Shown: in pieces, positions 35,638-44,534 of the stretch
How the letters are laid out: the number at the start of each line of letters is the position of its first letter
Numbering within the stretch: position 1 is the stretch's first letter
Source: Modestobacter sp. VKM Ac-2977
GTDB taxonomy: Bacteria > Actinomycetota > Actinomycetes > Mycobacteriales > Geodermatophilaceae
Reading direction: 5' to 3'
Assembly (NCBI RefSeq): GCF_026968045.1
Contig: NZ_JAPVBQ010000002.1
Location: 112,933 to 176,932 of the forward strand
Length of the DNA stretch: 64,000 bases
Notes under the pieces: generated by a model
What the model was told of the DNA's origin: nothing
What the model saw: only the letters and a program-made list of their open reading frames with translations
Database searches by the model: none
Translations under genes and position numbers: made by a program

Positions 35638-36333
35638 TCAGGCGGGCTCGGTGCGCGCCAGGGTCGCGAAGGCGATGACGTTGTCCTCGTAGCTGCGGAC
35701 CGAGGAGTCGAAGTCCCCGCCGCAGGTGATCAGCCGCAGCTGGGCGTCGGCGGTGTCGCCGTAGACCTCGATGGTCGGGAAGTCGTCCTTGGGGTGGCGC
35801 TCCACGCGGTCGACGGCGAAGACGGCGACCGTGCCGTCGGCGCGGGCCACCTCCACCTCGTCCCCGGGCTGCAGCGCGCCCAGGTCGAAGAAGACGCCCG
35901 GGCCGTGCTCGGCGGAGTCGACGTGCCCGAGGAGCACCGCCGGGCCGACGTCGCCCGGGGCGGGTCCGCGCTCGTACCAGCCTGCCTGGTCGTCCGGGCC
36001 CAACGGCGGCACCTCGACGGTGCCGTCGTCGTTGAGGCCCAGGCGCAGCAGGTCGCTGGTCACCCCGATGGTCGGGATGCTGACCGCCACCGGCTGCGCC
36101 GCCGCCGGAGCAGGGGCAGCGGCGGCGGTGTCGGGGCTCGCGGGCGGGGCGCTGGGCGCTCCCGTCGCGCCGGCCGCCGAGCTGGTCCCCTGGGCGGGAG
36201 CCGCCACCGGCTGCGGGGCCTGCTGCTGTCCGGTCACCGCCACCACGACGGCGACGACGGCCACCACGACGAGCGCGACGGCCAGCGCCGTCCACGTGCG
36301 GGAGCCGGGCCGGCGGCTGCTCTGCTCGCTCAC
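35638..36333 (-). CDS. Class E/F sortase
   Basis: 231 aa. Short cytoplasmic head, one membrane helix (TALAVALVVVAVVAVVVAV, about 15-33), an Ala/Pro linker to about 80, then the sortase barrel. The catalytic residues are His137 (LLGHVDS), Cys204 (LITCGG) and Arg213 (SSVRSY). It attaches surface proteins to the cell wall. GGAAGGA stands 8 bp before the chosen GTG. It is located beside a CHRD protein with a C-terminal anchor, the likely substrate. Confidence 0.9.
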   Translation of the reverse strand: MSEQSSRRPGSRTWTALAVALVVVAVVAVVVAVTGQQQAPQPVAAPAQGTSSAAGATGAPSAPPASPDTAAAAPAPAAAQPVAVSIPTIGVTSDLLRLGLNDDGTVEVPPLGPDDQAGWYERGPAPGDVGPAVLLGHVDSAEHGPGVFFDLGALQPGDEVEVARADGTVAVFAVDRVERHPKDDFPTIEVYGDTADAQLRLITCGGDFDSSVRSYEDNVIAFATLARTEPA

Positions 36334-36362
36334 AGGGGGTCCTTCCAAGAGGGTGGGAGGGG

Positions 36363-36412
<50 letters not shown>

Positions 36413-36428
36413 GCGACCCGGAGCCGGA

Positions 36429-37205
36429 TCAGGCCTGCTCGGCCTGACGACGGCGGTAGGCGATCGCACCGGCACCCGCGGCACCGGCGGCGGCCAGGAC
36501 GCCGACGCCGATCACGGCGGTGTTCTCGGTACCGGAGGTGCTGCCGGCACCGGTCTCGGCGCCGCCGGCCGGCGTGGCACCCATCTGCGCGACCTCGAGC
36601 GCACCACAGGCGGCGGGGGCGGTGGCCTCCATCGGCAGCGACGGGTCGAGGTCGCTCATGACGTCACCGTCGTAGGCACCCGAGCCGTCCTTGTCGATGC
36701 CGTGCACGACCAGGACGGCCGTGCCCGCCTCGAACGCCGCGTGGACGTCGTCGGTGACCTCGAAGGTCCGCTCGTAGCTGAGCGTGCCGTCGTCCGCGGT
36801 CGGGAAGCGGTCGATGGCCAGGCCGCTGTCCGGGCTGGTGTCGCCGGTGGTGGTCAGCGAGGTGCCGATGGCGCCGTAGTACTTCGCGGCCTCGGTGACG
36901 CTCACGAAGCCGTCGCCGTCCGCGTCGTCCGCGAGGTCGTTGGTCGGGCACTCACCCAGGGCGCCGATGTGGAAGTGCTGGGCGTGCGGCGAACCGGCGA
37001 GCAGCCCGGAGGCCTCGACCATCACCGTGGCCGTGTTGCCGTCCAGCGTGACCATGCCGGTGCCGCTGACGCCGGACTGGTTCACCGCACCGAGGTCGGC
37101 CTGGTAGCTGGTGGCCCCCTCGTGGGCGAAGGCGGTGCTCATGGTGAGCAGCGGGAACGCCGCGGCGGCGATGGCGATGGCCGGGAATGCGTGTGCCTTG
37201 CGCAA
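36429..37205 (-). CDS. CHRD-domain surface protein with C-terminal anchor
   Basis: 258 aa from a TTG at 37205 (GAGGAG 7 bp upstream). A signal peptide (residues 1-28, ending STAFA-HEG) precedes a CHRD domain (YQADLGAVNQSGVSGTGMV to about 215) with an inserted calcium-site-like loop (DDADGDGFVS). A C-terminal helix VIGVGVLAAAGAAGAGAIAY and the tail RRRQAEQA follow. GAETG before the helix resembles the LAxTG signal of class E sortases, although Leu is replaced by Gly. Probably exported and wall- or membrane-anchored, possibly by the adjacent sortase. Confidence 0.82.
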   Translation of the reverse strand: MRKAHAFPAIAIAAAAFPLLTMSTAFAHEGATSYQADLGAVNQSGVSGTGMVTLDGNTATVMVEASGLLAGSPHAQHFHIGALGECPTNDLADDADGDGFVSVTEAAKYYGAIGTSLTTTGDTSPDSGLAIDRFPTADDGTLSYERTFEVTDDVHAAFEAGTAVLVVHGIDKDGSGAYDGDVMSDLDPSLPMEATAPAACGALEVAQMGATPAGGAETGAGSTSGTENTAVIGVGVLAAAGAAGAGAIAYRRRQAEQA

Positions 37206-37231
37206 GGTGTGCTCCTCGTGATCGGAGTGCC

Positions 37232-37253
37232 GCTCCCACCGTGAGGTGGGAGC
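37232..37253 (-). promoter_or_regulatory. Hairpin in the CHRD gene leader
   Basis: GCTCCCACC and GGTGGGAGC form a perfect 9-bp stem around a 4-nt loop, 27 bp upstream of the TTG start and about 15 bp from its Shine-Dalgarno. It could control translation or mRNA stability. Confidence 0.45.
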
Positions 37254-37354
37254 AGCGGACGGCGGCTGACACCGCTCGTCCGGTCGGTCGGCGGGCGCAT
37301 CGTTGCCCCCGCCGCGGAACAGGTCTGGCGACCCCGGACAGCCGGCGGATCCCC

Positions 37355-37374
37355 CAGCGGGGATCACCCCGCTG
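37355..37374. promoter_or_regulatory. Perfect 8-bp hairpin in the CHRD/copC intergenic region
   Basis: CAGCGGGG-ATCA-CCCCGCTG. It is mid-region between the divergent genes and could be an operator or attenuator. Confidence 0.4.
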
Positions 37375-37526
37375 CCGCGCTGACCACCCGACATTCGGGA
37401 GGCGGTGCCGGATCGGTTCACTGCTCCCCAGGAATTTCCTGAGGCCGGGCTCTGCAGCGGGTGGGAGTCCGGGCCTCGTACGCTCGGGGACAGGGCCGGA
37501 CCAACCGGAAGAGCGGTCGCGGACGA

Positions 37527-38099
37527 ATGCGGGGCATGACTGTCTTGCGCGCCCTCCCGATCGCCGGTCCGCGCCCCGCGCCGGTGCTGCTGGTGGGGTT
37601 GCTGACCGTGCTGCTCCTCGGCATCGGGGCGCCGCCCGCCCGGGCGCACGACGCCCTCGTGGGCAGCAGCCCGTCAGCCGGTGCCGCCGTGCCCACGGCC
37701 CCGTCCTCGGTGGAGCTGGAGTTCAGCGGGACGCCGCTGCCGCTGGGCACCGAGGTGCTGGTGCTCGGCCCGGACGGCGCCGTGGCGTCCACCGGCGCCG
37801 CCGAGATCCAGGACACGACCGTCGTCCAGTCGCTGACCGCCGGGCTCCCCGCGGGCGGCTACACCGTCCAGTGGCGCAGCACCTCCTCCGACGGGCACCC
37901 GCTCACCGGCAGCTGGGACTTCACCGTCGCCGCGGGGAGCACACCGGCCCCGGACGCGGCGGCCCCGGACGCGGCGCCCCCGTCGGTGGCGGACGCGACG
38001 GCCGACCCGGCGCTCCCGGTCGGCTGGCTGGTCGGTGGCGTCCTGGCCCTCGGCGCGGCGGCAGCGCTGGTCCTCGGCCGGCTGCGCAGCCGGCGGTGA
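37527..38099 (+). CDS. copC: Copper resistance protein CopC
   Basis: 190 aa. A signal peptide ends in PARA, leaving His41 as the mature N-terminus (HDALVGSSPSAG), the conserved first copper ligand of CopC. The beta-barrel runs to TVQWRSTSSDGHPLTGSWDFTV, whose DGH supplies another copper ligand. A Pro/Ala linker and one C-terminal membrane helix (WLVGGVLALGAAAALVL) then anchor it. The start may instead be ATG 37536. Its stop overlaps the copD start (GTGA). Confidence 0.9.
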   Translation: MRGMTVLRALPIAGPRPAPVLLVGLLTVLLLGIGAPPARAHDALVGSSPSAGAAVPTAPSSVELEFSGTPLPLGTEVLVLGPDGAVASTGAAEIQDTTVVQSLTAGLPAGGYTVQWRSTSSDGHPLTGSWDFTVAAGSTPAPDAAAPDAAPPSVADATADPALPVGWLVGGVLALGAAAALVLGRLRSRR

Positions 38100-39451
38100 C
38101 CAGCACCGTGGTCCGCCCGGACCAGGCACAGAGCGCGCCGGAGCGGGCCCGGTGGCGGGTGCCGGCGGCCACGGCCGCGGGGGTCGGCCTGCTCGCGGTC
38201 CTGGGCTGGGCGATCGTCGTCGGCAGCGGCCCGGCGGCTCCCGCGGCCTCCGGGCTCCGCGAGGCAGGCCTGCTGGTGGAGTGGGGTGGGCCGGTCGTCA
38301 CGCTGGCCGGCCGGATCGCCGCGGTGGGCACGGTGGGCACCCTGCTGTTCGCCGCCGTCCTGCTGCCCGGGGGCGCCGGGCAGCAGGCCCCGCAGGCGCG
38401 GCGCGCGGTGGCCGCGGCGCCGGCCTGGGCGCTGGCCTGGGCGGCGGCGACCGTGCTGGGCGGGCTGCTCACCGTCAGCCGGCTGGTGGGCGTGGCCCCG
38501 ACGGCGCTGGACGCGGCATCGCTGCGGGTGTTCCTCGCCGACACCGGCGCAGGCCGCGCCGTCCTGCTCGTCGCCGGCCTCACCGCGGTGATCGTGGTGG
38601 CGGCCCGGTCCAGCACCGGCCGCGGGGGCGCCCTACTGCTGCTGGCCGGTGCGCTGACCGCGCTGGTGGTCCCGGTGGTGCTCAGCGGGCACTCGTCGGC
38701 CGCGGAGGACCACCTGACCGCGGTGACCACCCTGGCGGTGCACGTCGTCGCGGCGAGCCTGTGGGTCGGCGGACTGGGGGCCCTGCTGCGGTACGGCCGG
38801 GAGACACCGGCCACCGCCGCGCGGTTCAGCGCGGTCGCACTGGGGTGCTTCGCAGTGACCGCCGTCTCCGGGGTGCTGGCGGCCGGCGTGGTCCTGGGCG
38901 GCACCGGCGCCGTGCTGGCCGCGCTGGGCACCGGCTACGGCGCGCTGTTGCTCGCCAAGACGCTGGGGCTGACCGTGGTCGGGGTGCTGGGCTGGCTGCA
39001 CCGGCGCCGCACCCTGCCGCAGCTGCGGGAGGGGCTACCGGGCGCCTTCCGGCGGCTCGCCGTCGTCGAGGTGGCCGTGCTGCTGGCGACCGTCGCGCTG
39101 GCGGTCGCGCTCGCGGCGTCCCCTCCCCCGGTCGCCGCTGCGGTGCCGTCGGCCACTGCGGCACCGGCGGCCGCTGACCCGATGGCCGGGCACGACCACG
39201 GCGAGCTGTCCGTCGGCGTCCTGGTCGACGAGGACCGCTTCCACGTGGCCGGGCCGGTCGCCGCCGGGTCGCGGGTGACGGTGCACAACGCCAGCGGTCA
39301 GCCGGTGACGATCACCGCGGACGACGGCTCGTTCGACGTCGACGTCGCCGCCGGCACGCTGCTCACCTTCCTGGCCCCCGACCAGCCGGGCGAGTACACC
39401 TTCAGCAGCCGCCACTCGGCGACCTACACCGACGTCCTCGTCGTCGAGTGA
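38096..39451 (+). CDS. copD: Copper transport protein CopD with C-terminal cupredoxin-like domain
   Basis: 451 aa. The CopD domain has about eight membrane helices; VVLSGHSSAAEDHLTAVTTLAVHVVAASLWVGGL contains the conserved His-rich membrane segment. After a final helix and the short MAGHDHGEL stretch comes an external beta domain of about 80 residues (VSVGVLVDEDRFHVAGPV to ATYTDVLVVE) resembling a cupredoxin. This could pass copper on outside the membrane. Start GTG 38096 is coupled to copC. A hairpin repeat follows the stop. Confidence 0.87.
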   Translation: MTSTVVRPDQAQSAPERARWRVPAATAAGVGLLAVLGWAIVVGSGPAAPAASGLREAGLLVEWGGPVVTLAGRIAAVGTVGTLLFAAVLLPGGAGQQAPQARRAVAAAPAWALAWAAATVLGGLLTVSRLVGVAPTALDAASLRVFLADTGAGRAVLLVAGLTAVIVVAARSSTGRGGALLLLAGALTALVVPVVLSGHSSAAEDHLTAVTTLAVHVVAASLWVGGLGALLRYGRETPATAARFSAVALGCFAVTAVSGVLAAGVVLGGTGAVLAALGTGYGALLLAKTLGLTVVGVLGWLHRRRTLPQLREGLPGAFRRLAVVEVAVLLATVALAVALAASPPPVAAAVPSATAAPAAADPMAGHDHGELSVGVLVDEDRFHVAGPVAAGSRVTVHNASGQPVTITADDGSFDVDVAAGTLLTFLAPDQPGEYTFSSRHSATYTDVLVVE

Positions 39452-39461
39452 CCCGTCGGCT

Positions 39462-39519
39462 CCCGTGCAGGGCCCCGCGCCGAGCGGAGCGAGGTGTGGG
39501 GGGCACGGGGGTCCTTCTA
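39462..39519 (-). repeat. Hairpin repeat copy C (between copD and metH)
   Basis: CCCGTGC (39462-39468) and GCACGGG (39503-39509) pair perfectly. The core here is diverged (GGGCCCCGCGCCGAGCGGAG). GGGTCCTTC leads straight into the metH stop codon TAG on the minus strand. It serves two convergent genes. Confidence 0.75.
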
Positions 39520-42500
39520 TTCGTCCTCCGTTCGATAACCGAGGTTGGGTGAGAGCCACCGCTCCGCCTCGGCGACCGTCCAGCCCTTGCGCCGGGCGTA
39601 GTCCTCGACCTGGTCGCGGCCGATCCGGCCCAGCACGAAGTACCGCGACTCCGGGTGGGCGAAGTACAGGCCGCTCACGGCCGCCCCCGGCCACATGGCC
39701 ATGCTCTCGGTGAGCTGGATGCCGGTGGCCGCCTCCACGCCGAGCAGCTCCCAGATCGTCTGCTTCTCGGTGTGCTCGGGGCAGGCCGGGTAGCCCGGTG
39801 CGGGGCGGATGCCGGCGTACTTCTCCGCGAGCAGCCCGTCGGCGTCCAGGTGCTCGTCGGGGGCGTAGGCCCAGAACTCGGTGCGCACCCGCTCGTGCAG
39901 CCGCTCGGCGAACGCCTCGGCCAGCCGGTCGGCCAGCGACTCCAGCAGGATCGCGTTGTAGTCGTCGTTCGCCTTCTTGAACTCGGCGACCTTCTCCGCC
40001 GACCCGAGCCCGGCGGTGACGGCGAACGCGCCCACGTGGTCGCGCAGCCCGGTCGCCTTGGGGGCGACGAAGTCGGCCAGCGACTTGCGCGGCGACCCGT
40101 CCCGGCCCTGGGTCTGCTGCCGCAGCTGGTGCAGCGTCGCCCGGACGGCGGTGCGCGACTCGTCGGTGTAGACCTCGATGGAGTCGCCGTCCACCTGGCT
40201 GGCCGGGAACAGCCCGAAGACGCCGCTGGCCCGCAGCCACCGCTCGGCGATCAGCTGGTCGAGCATCGCCTGCGCGTCCTCGTACAGCCGGCGGGCCGCC
40301 TCCCCGGTGGTCGGGTTGTGCAGGATGTCGGGGAACCGGCCGCGCATCTCCCAGGCGTTGAAGAACGGCTGCCAGTCGATGTACTCCCGCAGCTCGTCCA
40401 GCGGGTAGTCGGTGAAGCTCTTCACGAACTGGGGGGCCACCCCGTGCCGGTGGTCGCAGACGGGGCCGGCGCAGACGTCCTTGGTCTGCTGCAGCAGCAT
40501 CCGGGGCCGCGGTGGGTGCTGGTCGGACCAGTCGATCGGGGTCGCCGCGGCCCGCGCGGCGGCCAGCGGCAGCAGCGACCGGGTGTCCTGGCGGGCGGCG
40601 TGCCGGTCTCGCAGCGCGGCGTAGTCGGTGTCGGTCTCGGCAAGGAGGGCCGGACGCTGCTCGTCGGAGAGCAGTGCGGCGACGACCGGCACCGAGCGCG
40701 AGGCGTCCTTCACCCAGATCACCGGGCCGGAGTACTTCTGGGCGACCTTCACCGCGGTGTGCGCCCGGGAGGTGGTGGCCCCGCCGATCAGCAGCGGGAT
40801 GGTGAACCCCTGCCGCTCCATCTCCGTGGCCAGGTTGACCATCTCGTCCAGGGACGGCGTGATCAGCCCGGAGAGCCCGATGACGTCGGCGCCCTCCTCC
40901 TTGGCGGCGTCCAGGATCTTCTGCGCCGGCACCATCACGCCGAGGTCGACGACGTCGTAGTTGTTGCACTGCAGGACGACGCCGACGATGTTCTTCCCGA
41001 TGTCGTGGACGTCGCCCTTCACGGTGGCCATCACGACCTTGCCGTTGCTGCGCTCGACGTCCCCGGGCTGCTTCTCCGCCTCGATGAACGGGATGAGGTG
41101 CGCGACGGCCTTCTTCATCACCCGTGCCGACTTCACCACCTGGGGCAGGAACATCTTCCCGGCGCCGAACAGGTCGCCGACGACGTTCATGCCGGCCATC
41201 AGCGGCCCCTCGATCACCTCGATGGGCCGGCCGCCGCGGGCGCTGATGTCCTGGCGCAGCTCCTCGGTGTCGGTCTCGACGAACTCGTCGATCCCCTTGA
41301 CCAGGGCGTGGGTGATCCGCTCCCCCACCGGCAGCGACCGCCACTCCTCGGTGGCGACCTCCTTGGCCGCGCCGTCGCCGGCGAAGTCCGCCGCGATCTC
41401 CAGCAGCCGCTCGGTGCTGTCCGGGCGGCGGTTGAGGACGACGTCCTCGATCCGCTCGCGCAGCAGCGCCGGCACCTCGTCGTAGACCTCCAGGGCGCCG
41501 GCGTTGACGATCCCCATGTCCATGCCGGCTCTGATGGCGTGGAACAGGAAGACGGCGTGGATGGCCTCACGCACCGGGTTGTTGCCGCGGAAGGAGAACG
41601 ACACGTTGGAGACGCCGCCGGAGACCAGTGCGCCGGGCAGGTTCTGCTTGATCCACCGGGTGGCCTCGATGAAGTCGACCCCGTAGGTGGCGTGCTCCTC
41701 GATGCCGGTGGCCACGGCGAAGACGTTCGGGTCGAAGATGATGTCCTCGGCCGGGAAGCCGACCTCACTCGTGAGGACGTCGTAGGCCCGCCGGCAGATC
41801 TCCTGGCGGCGCTGCAGGCTGTCGGCCTGGCCGTCCTCGTCGAAGGCCATCACCACGACCGCGGCGCCGTACTTGCGGCACAGCCGGGCCTGGGTGACGA
41901 ACTCCTCCTCGCCGTTCTTCAGCGAGATGGAGTTGACGATCGCCTTGCCCTGGACGCACTTGAGGCCGGCCTCGATGACCTCCCACTTCGACGAGTCGAT
42001 CATCGTGGGCACCCGGCAGATGTCGGGCTCGGTGGCGACCAGCTTCAGGAACCGGTCCATCGCCGCGACGCCGTCGATCATCCCCTCGTCCATGTTGACG
42101 TCGATGACCTGCGCGCCGGCCTCGACCTGCTGGCGGGCGACGGCGAGGGCGGTCGGGTAGTCGCCGGCCTTGATCAGGTTGCGGAAGCGGGCCGAGCCGG
42201 TGATGTTGGTCCGCTCGCCGACGTTGACGAACAGGCTGTCCTCGGTGACGGTCAGCGGCTCCAGCCCGGACAGCCGCAACGCCGGGGCGACCTCGACCGG
42301 CGTCCGCGGTGCCCGGCCGGCGACCGCGCCGGCGATGGCGGCGATGTGCGCCGGCGTGGTGCCGCAGCAGCCGCCCACCAGGTTCAGGAAGCCGCTCTCG
42401 GCGAACTCCCCGACGATCGCCGCGGTCTCCTCGGGCGACTCGTCGTACTCACCGAAGGCGTTGGGCAGCCCGGCGTTGGGATAGCAGGAGACGAAGGTGT

Positions 42501-43311
42501 CCGCGATCCGGGAGATCTCGGCGATGTAGGGCCGCATCTCCTTGGCGCCCAGCGCGCAGTTCAGCCCCACCAGCAGCGGCTCGACGTGCCGGACCGAGTG
42601 CCAGAACGCCTCGGTGACCTGCCCGGAGAGGGTGCGACCGGAGGCGTCGGTGATCGTGCCGGAGATCATCACCGGCCAGCGGCGGCCGCGCTCCTCGAAC
42701 AGCGTCTCCAGCGCGAAGATCGCCGCCTTCGCGTTCAGGGTGTCGAAGATCGTCTCGATCAGCAGCACGTCCGAGCCGCCGTCGACCAGCCCGTTGGCCT
42801 GCTCCAGGTAGGCCTCGACGAGCTCGTCGTAGCTCACGTTGCGGGCGCCCGGGTCGTTCACGTCGGGTGAGATGGACGCCGTCCGGCTGGTCGGGCCGAG
42901 CGCGCCGACGACGTACCGCGGCTTCTCCGGTGTGCTGACCGCGTCGCAGGCGGCGCGGGCGAGCCGGGCGGAGGCGACGTTCAGCTCGTACGCCAGGTCG
43001 GACATCCCGTAGTCGAGCAGCGAGATCCGGGTCGCGTTGAAGGTGTTGGTCTCGATCAGGTCGGCGCCGGCCTCGAGGTACTCGCGGTGGATGCCGCTGA
43101 TGAGCTCCGGGGCGGTGATGCTGAGCAGGTCGTTGTTGCCCTGGACGTCGCTGGGCCAGTCGGCGAACCGCTCCCCCCGGTAACCGGCCTCGTCCGGCCG
43201 GTCCCGCTGGATGGCCGTGCCCATCGCCCCGTCGAGCACCAGGATCCGCTGCTGCAGCAGCGTGGTGAGCGCGGTCGTGGCGTCGGGGCGGACGTGCTGG
43301 GATGCAGGCAC
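39517..43311 (-). CDS. metH: Cobalamin-dependent methionine synthase
   Basis: 1264 aa. Transfers the methyl group of methyltetrahydrofolate to homocysteine through cobalamin. Domains in order: homocysteine-binding barrel (about 15-345, zinc cysteines in [11 protein letters not shown] and [12 protein letters not shown]), pterin-binding barrel (about 370-625, [16 protein letters not shown]), cap (about 660-745), B12-binding Rossmann domain (about 755-890, DVHDIGKN with the cobalt-ligand His near residue 768) and the SAM-dependent reactivation domain (about 915-1264). The GTG start has a 200-bp leader. Divergent from the PAC2 gene, as in mycobacteria. Confidence 0.96.
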   Translation of the reverse strand: MPASQHVRPDATTALTTLLQQRILVLDGAMGTAIQRDRPDEAGYRGERFADWPSDVQGNNDLLSITAPELISGIHREYLEAGADLIETNTFNATRISLLDYGMSDLAYELNVASARLARAACDAVSTPEKPRYVVGALGPTSRTASISPDVNDPGARNVSYDELVEAYLEQANGLVDGGSDVLLIETIFDTLNAKAAIFALETLFEERGRRWPVMISGTITDASGRTLSGQVTEAFWHSVRHVEPLLVGLNCALGAKEMRPYIAEISRIADTFVSCYPNAGLPNAFGEYDESPEETAAIVGEFAESGFLNLVGGCCGTTPAHIAAIAGAVAGRAPRTPVEVAPALRLSGLEPLTVTEDSLFVNVGERTNITGSARFRNLIKAGDYPTALAVARQQVEAGAQVIDVNMDEGMIDGVAAMDRFLKLVATEPDICRVPTMIDSSKWEVIEAGLKCVQGKAIVNSISLKNGEEEFVTQARLCRKYGAAVVVMAFDEDGQADSLQRRQEICRRAYDVLTSEVGFPAEDIIFDPNVFAVATGIEEHATYGVDFIEATRWIKQNLPGALVSGGVSNVSFSFRGNNPVREAIHAVFLFHAIRAGMDMGIVNAGALEVYDEVPALLRERIEDVVLNRRPDSTERLLEIAADFAGDGAAKEVATEEWRSLPVGERITHALVKGIDEFVETDTEELRQDISARGGRPIEVIEGPLMAGMNVVGDLFGAGKMFLPQVVKSARVMKKAVAHLIPFIEAEKQPGDVERSNGKVVMATVKGDVHDIGKNIVGVVLQCNNYDVVDLGVMVPAQKILDAAKEEGADVIGLSGLITPSLDEMVNLATEMERQGFTIPLLIGGATTSRAHTAVKVAQKYSGPVIWVKDASRSVPVVAALLSDEQRPALLAETDTDYAALRDRHAARQDTRSLLPLAAARAAATPIDWSDQHPPRPRMLLQQTKDVCAGPVCDHRHGVAPQFVKSFTDYPLDELREYIDWQPFFNAWEMRGRFPDILHNPTTGEAARRLYEDAQAMLDQLIAERWLRASGVFGLFPASQVDGDSIEVYTDESRTAVRATLHQLRQQTQGRDGSPRKSLADFVAPKATGLRDHVGAFAVTAGLGSAEKVAEFKKANDDYNAILLESLADRLAEAFAERLHERVRTEFWAYAPDEHLDADGLLAEKYAGIRPAPGYPACPEHTEKQTIWELLGVEAATGIQLTESMAMWPGAAVSGLYFAHPESRYFVLGRIGRDQVEDYARRKGWTVAEAERWLSPNLGYRTEDE

Positions 43312-43341
43312 GGGCAGTCCTCGGTGGTCGATCGGGCACGG

Positions 43342-43419
43342 TCACGGAGGCGTCCGGCGCCAGGGCCCTGGCAACTCCGACGGGCGAGCGGCCTCGTCGT
43401 CCTCGAACAGCGCCCCCAT
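43342..43419 (-). CDS. Possible 25-aa leader peptide upstream of metH
   Basis: An ATG-started frame of 25 codons (MGALFEDDEAARPSELPGPW and five more residues, ending TPP) lies 30 bp before metH in its leader, preceded by GGGAAG. It could couple translation to metH expression. It may equally be chance, because GC-rich DNA opens such frames easily. Confidence 0.3.
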   Translation of the reverse strand: MGALFEDDEAARPSELPGPWRRTPP

Positions 43420-43501
43420 CGTCGCACTTCCCGCCCCTGCCCGGGTGCACCCCGTGGCCCGGGCGCCCCACGAGCAACCGGGGCGGCGGGCGAGATCGAC
43501 G

Positions 43502-43507
43502 TAGGCT
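43502..43507 (+). promoter_or_regulatory. -10 element of the PAC2 gene (leaderless)
   Basis: TAGGCT, then six bases (CGAAGG), then GTG 43514. Confidence 0.6.
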
Positions 43508-43513
43508 CGAAGG

Positions 43514-44374
43514 GTGATCGATCCGAAGTCCGACGCTGACGACCTGCCCGAGCTGGACGACCCCGTGGTCGTGGTCGCGTTCGAGGGATGGAACGACGCC
43601 GGGGACGCCGCCACCGGTGCCGTGGAGCACCTGGAGCTGACCTGGAACGCCACCCCGCTCGCTGCGCTGGATCCCGAGGACTACTACGACTTCCAGGTCA
43701 ACCGGCCGACCGTCTCCCTGATCGACGGCGTCACCCGCCGGGTCGAGTGGCCCACCACCCGGCTGTCGGTGGTCAAGCCGCCGGGGAGTGAGCGGCACGT
43801 CGTCCTCATCCGCGGCATCGAGCCGAACATGCGCTGGCGCAGTTTCTGCGACGAGCTGATCGAGCTCATCCAGGAGCTCGGCGCGCAGACCGTGGTCGCG
43901 CTCGGCGCGCTGCTGGCCGACACGCCGCACACCCGGCCCACGCCGGTGACCGGCTCGGCCTACGACGCCGAGTCGGCGCGGCAGTGGGGTGTGGAGACGT
44001 CCACCTACCAGGGCCCGACCGGCATCCTGGGCGTCTTCGCCGATGCCTGCGTGCAGGCCGGGCTGCCGGCGGTGAGCTTCTGGGCGGCCGTGCCGCACTA
44101 CGTCTCCCAGCCCCCCTCCCCCCGGGCGACGATGGCGCTGCTGACCCGGGTCGAGGAGGTCCTGGAGGTCACCGTTCCGCTGGGCACCCTGCCCGAGCAG
44201 GCCGATGAGTGGGTGAAGACCGTCGACGAGATGGCCCAGGAGGACGAGGAGGTCGTCGAGTACGTGCGCTCCCTGGAGGAGCGGCAGACGGCGAGCGACC
44301 TGTCCCAGGCCAACGGCGACCAGATCGCCCGCGAGTTCGAGAGGTACCTGCGCCGCCGCGGCGGCACGAGCTGA
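43514..44374 (+). CDS. PAC2 family protein
   Basis: 286 aa, ortholog by position of Rv2125. Named for the eukaryotic proteasome assembly chaperone PAC2, but bacterial function is unknown. VVVAFEGWNDAGDAATGAVEHL, the Rossmann-like core and TGILGVFADACVQAGLPAVSFWAAVPHY are the family blocks. The C-terminus ends in a basic stretch (FERYLRRRGGTS) whose coding end was duplicated 92 bp downstream with a hairpin repeat. Starts at GTG 43514. Confidence 0.88.
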   Translation: MIDPKSDADDLPELDDPVVVVAFEGWNDAGDAATGAVEHLELTWNATPLAALDPEDYYDFQVNRPTVSLIDGVTRRVEWPTTRLSVVKPPGSERHVVLIRGIEPNMRWRSFCDELIELIQELGAQTVVALGALLADTPHTRPTPVTGSAYDAESARQWGVETSTYQGPTGILGVFADACVQAGLPAVSFWAAVPHYVSQPPSPRATMALLTRVEEVLEVTVPLGTLPEQADEWVKTVDEMAQEDEEVVEYVRSLEERQTASDLSQANGDQIAREFERYLRRRGGTS

Positions 44375-44530
44375 GCTCGGCCCTCTCGCAGGGGCCCGCC
44401 GCGAGCCTGCGAGCGGTGGGGGGCGAGGGGGTCCTTCCGCTGCGCCGCCGCGGCGGCACGAGCTGAGCCCGGCCCCGTCGCAGGGGCCCGCCGCGAGCTC
44501 GCGAGTGGCGGGGGGGCTACGGGGCCCTTC
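44348..44530 (+). repeat. 92-bp tandem duplication carrying the PAC2 gene end and a hairpin
   Basis: CTGCGCCGCCGCGGCGGCAC, then GAGCTGAGC, occurs at 44348 (end of the PAC2 gene) and again at 44440, period 92. Each copy is followed by its own hairpin repeat (D1, D2). The second copy of the gene end is untranslated. Confidence 0.85.
44379..44437 (-). repeat. Hairpin repeat copy D1
   Basis: CCCTCTCG (44381-44388) pairs with CGAGGGGG (44424-44431) with one G-T pair. The core GGGGCCCGCCGCGAGCCTGCG and the end GGGGGTCCTTC match the consensus. It begins 5 bp after the PAC2 stop. Confidence 0.8.
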
Positions 44531-44534
44531 GTCA
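44469..44534 (-). repeat. Hairpin repeat copy D2 (3' end of dgt)
   Basis: GGCCCCGT (44471-44478) and ACGGGGCC (44519-44526) pair perfectly, unlike the D1 arms, although D2 arose by duplication. CCTTCG leads into the dgt stop codon on the minus strand. Confidence 0.8.

Larger units (their letters stand above)
37206..37526. other. 320-bp divergent regulatory region, CHRD gene / copC
   Basis: No gene. It holds the CHRD leader with one hairpin (37232-37253), a second hairpin (37355-37374) and the copC promoter. TACGCT at 37488-37493 is a -10 candidate for copC. No CsoR- or CopY-type copper operator is evident. Confidence 0.5.

Noticed and set aside
36320-36352. GGGGGTCCTTCC before the sortase gene as another hairpin repeat copy
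   Set aside because: It matches only the outer TCCTTC part, lacks the conserved core, and on the minus strand it supplies the Shine-Dalgarno of the sortase; the poly-G tract prevents a full check.
39655-42870. Long plus-strand open frame opposite metH
   Set aside because: Same cause: the shadow of a real, well-conserved gene on the minus strand.
43312-43513. Cobalamin or SAM riboswitch upstream of metH
   Set aside because: I looked for the B12 box (GCCACTG-like) and SAM-element cores on the minus strand and found neither.
43514-44374. PAC2 protein as a proteasome assembly chaperone working with PrcAB
   Set aside because: The name comes from the eukaryotic family; bacterial members occur without proteasomes, and the gene is 11 kb away and paired with metH.
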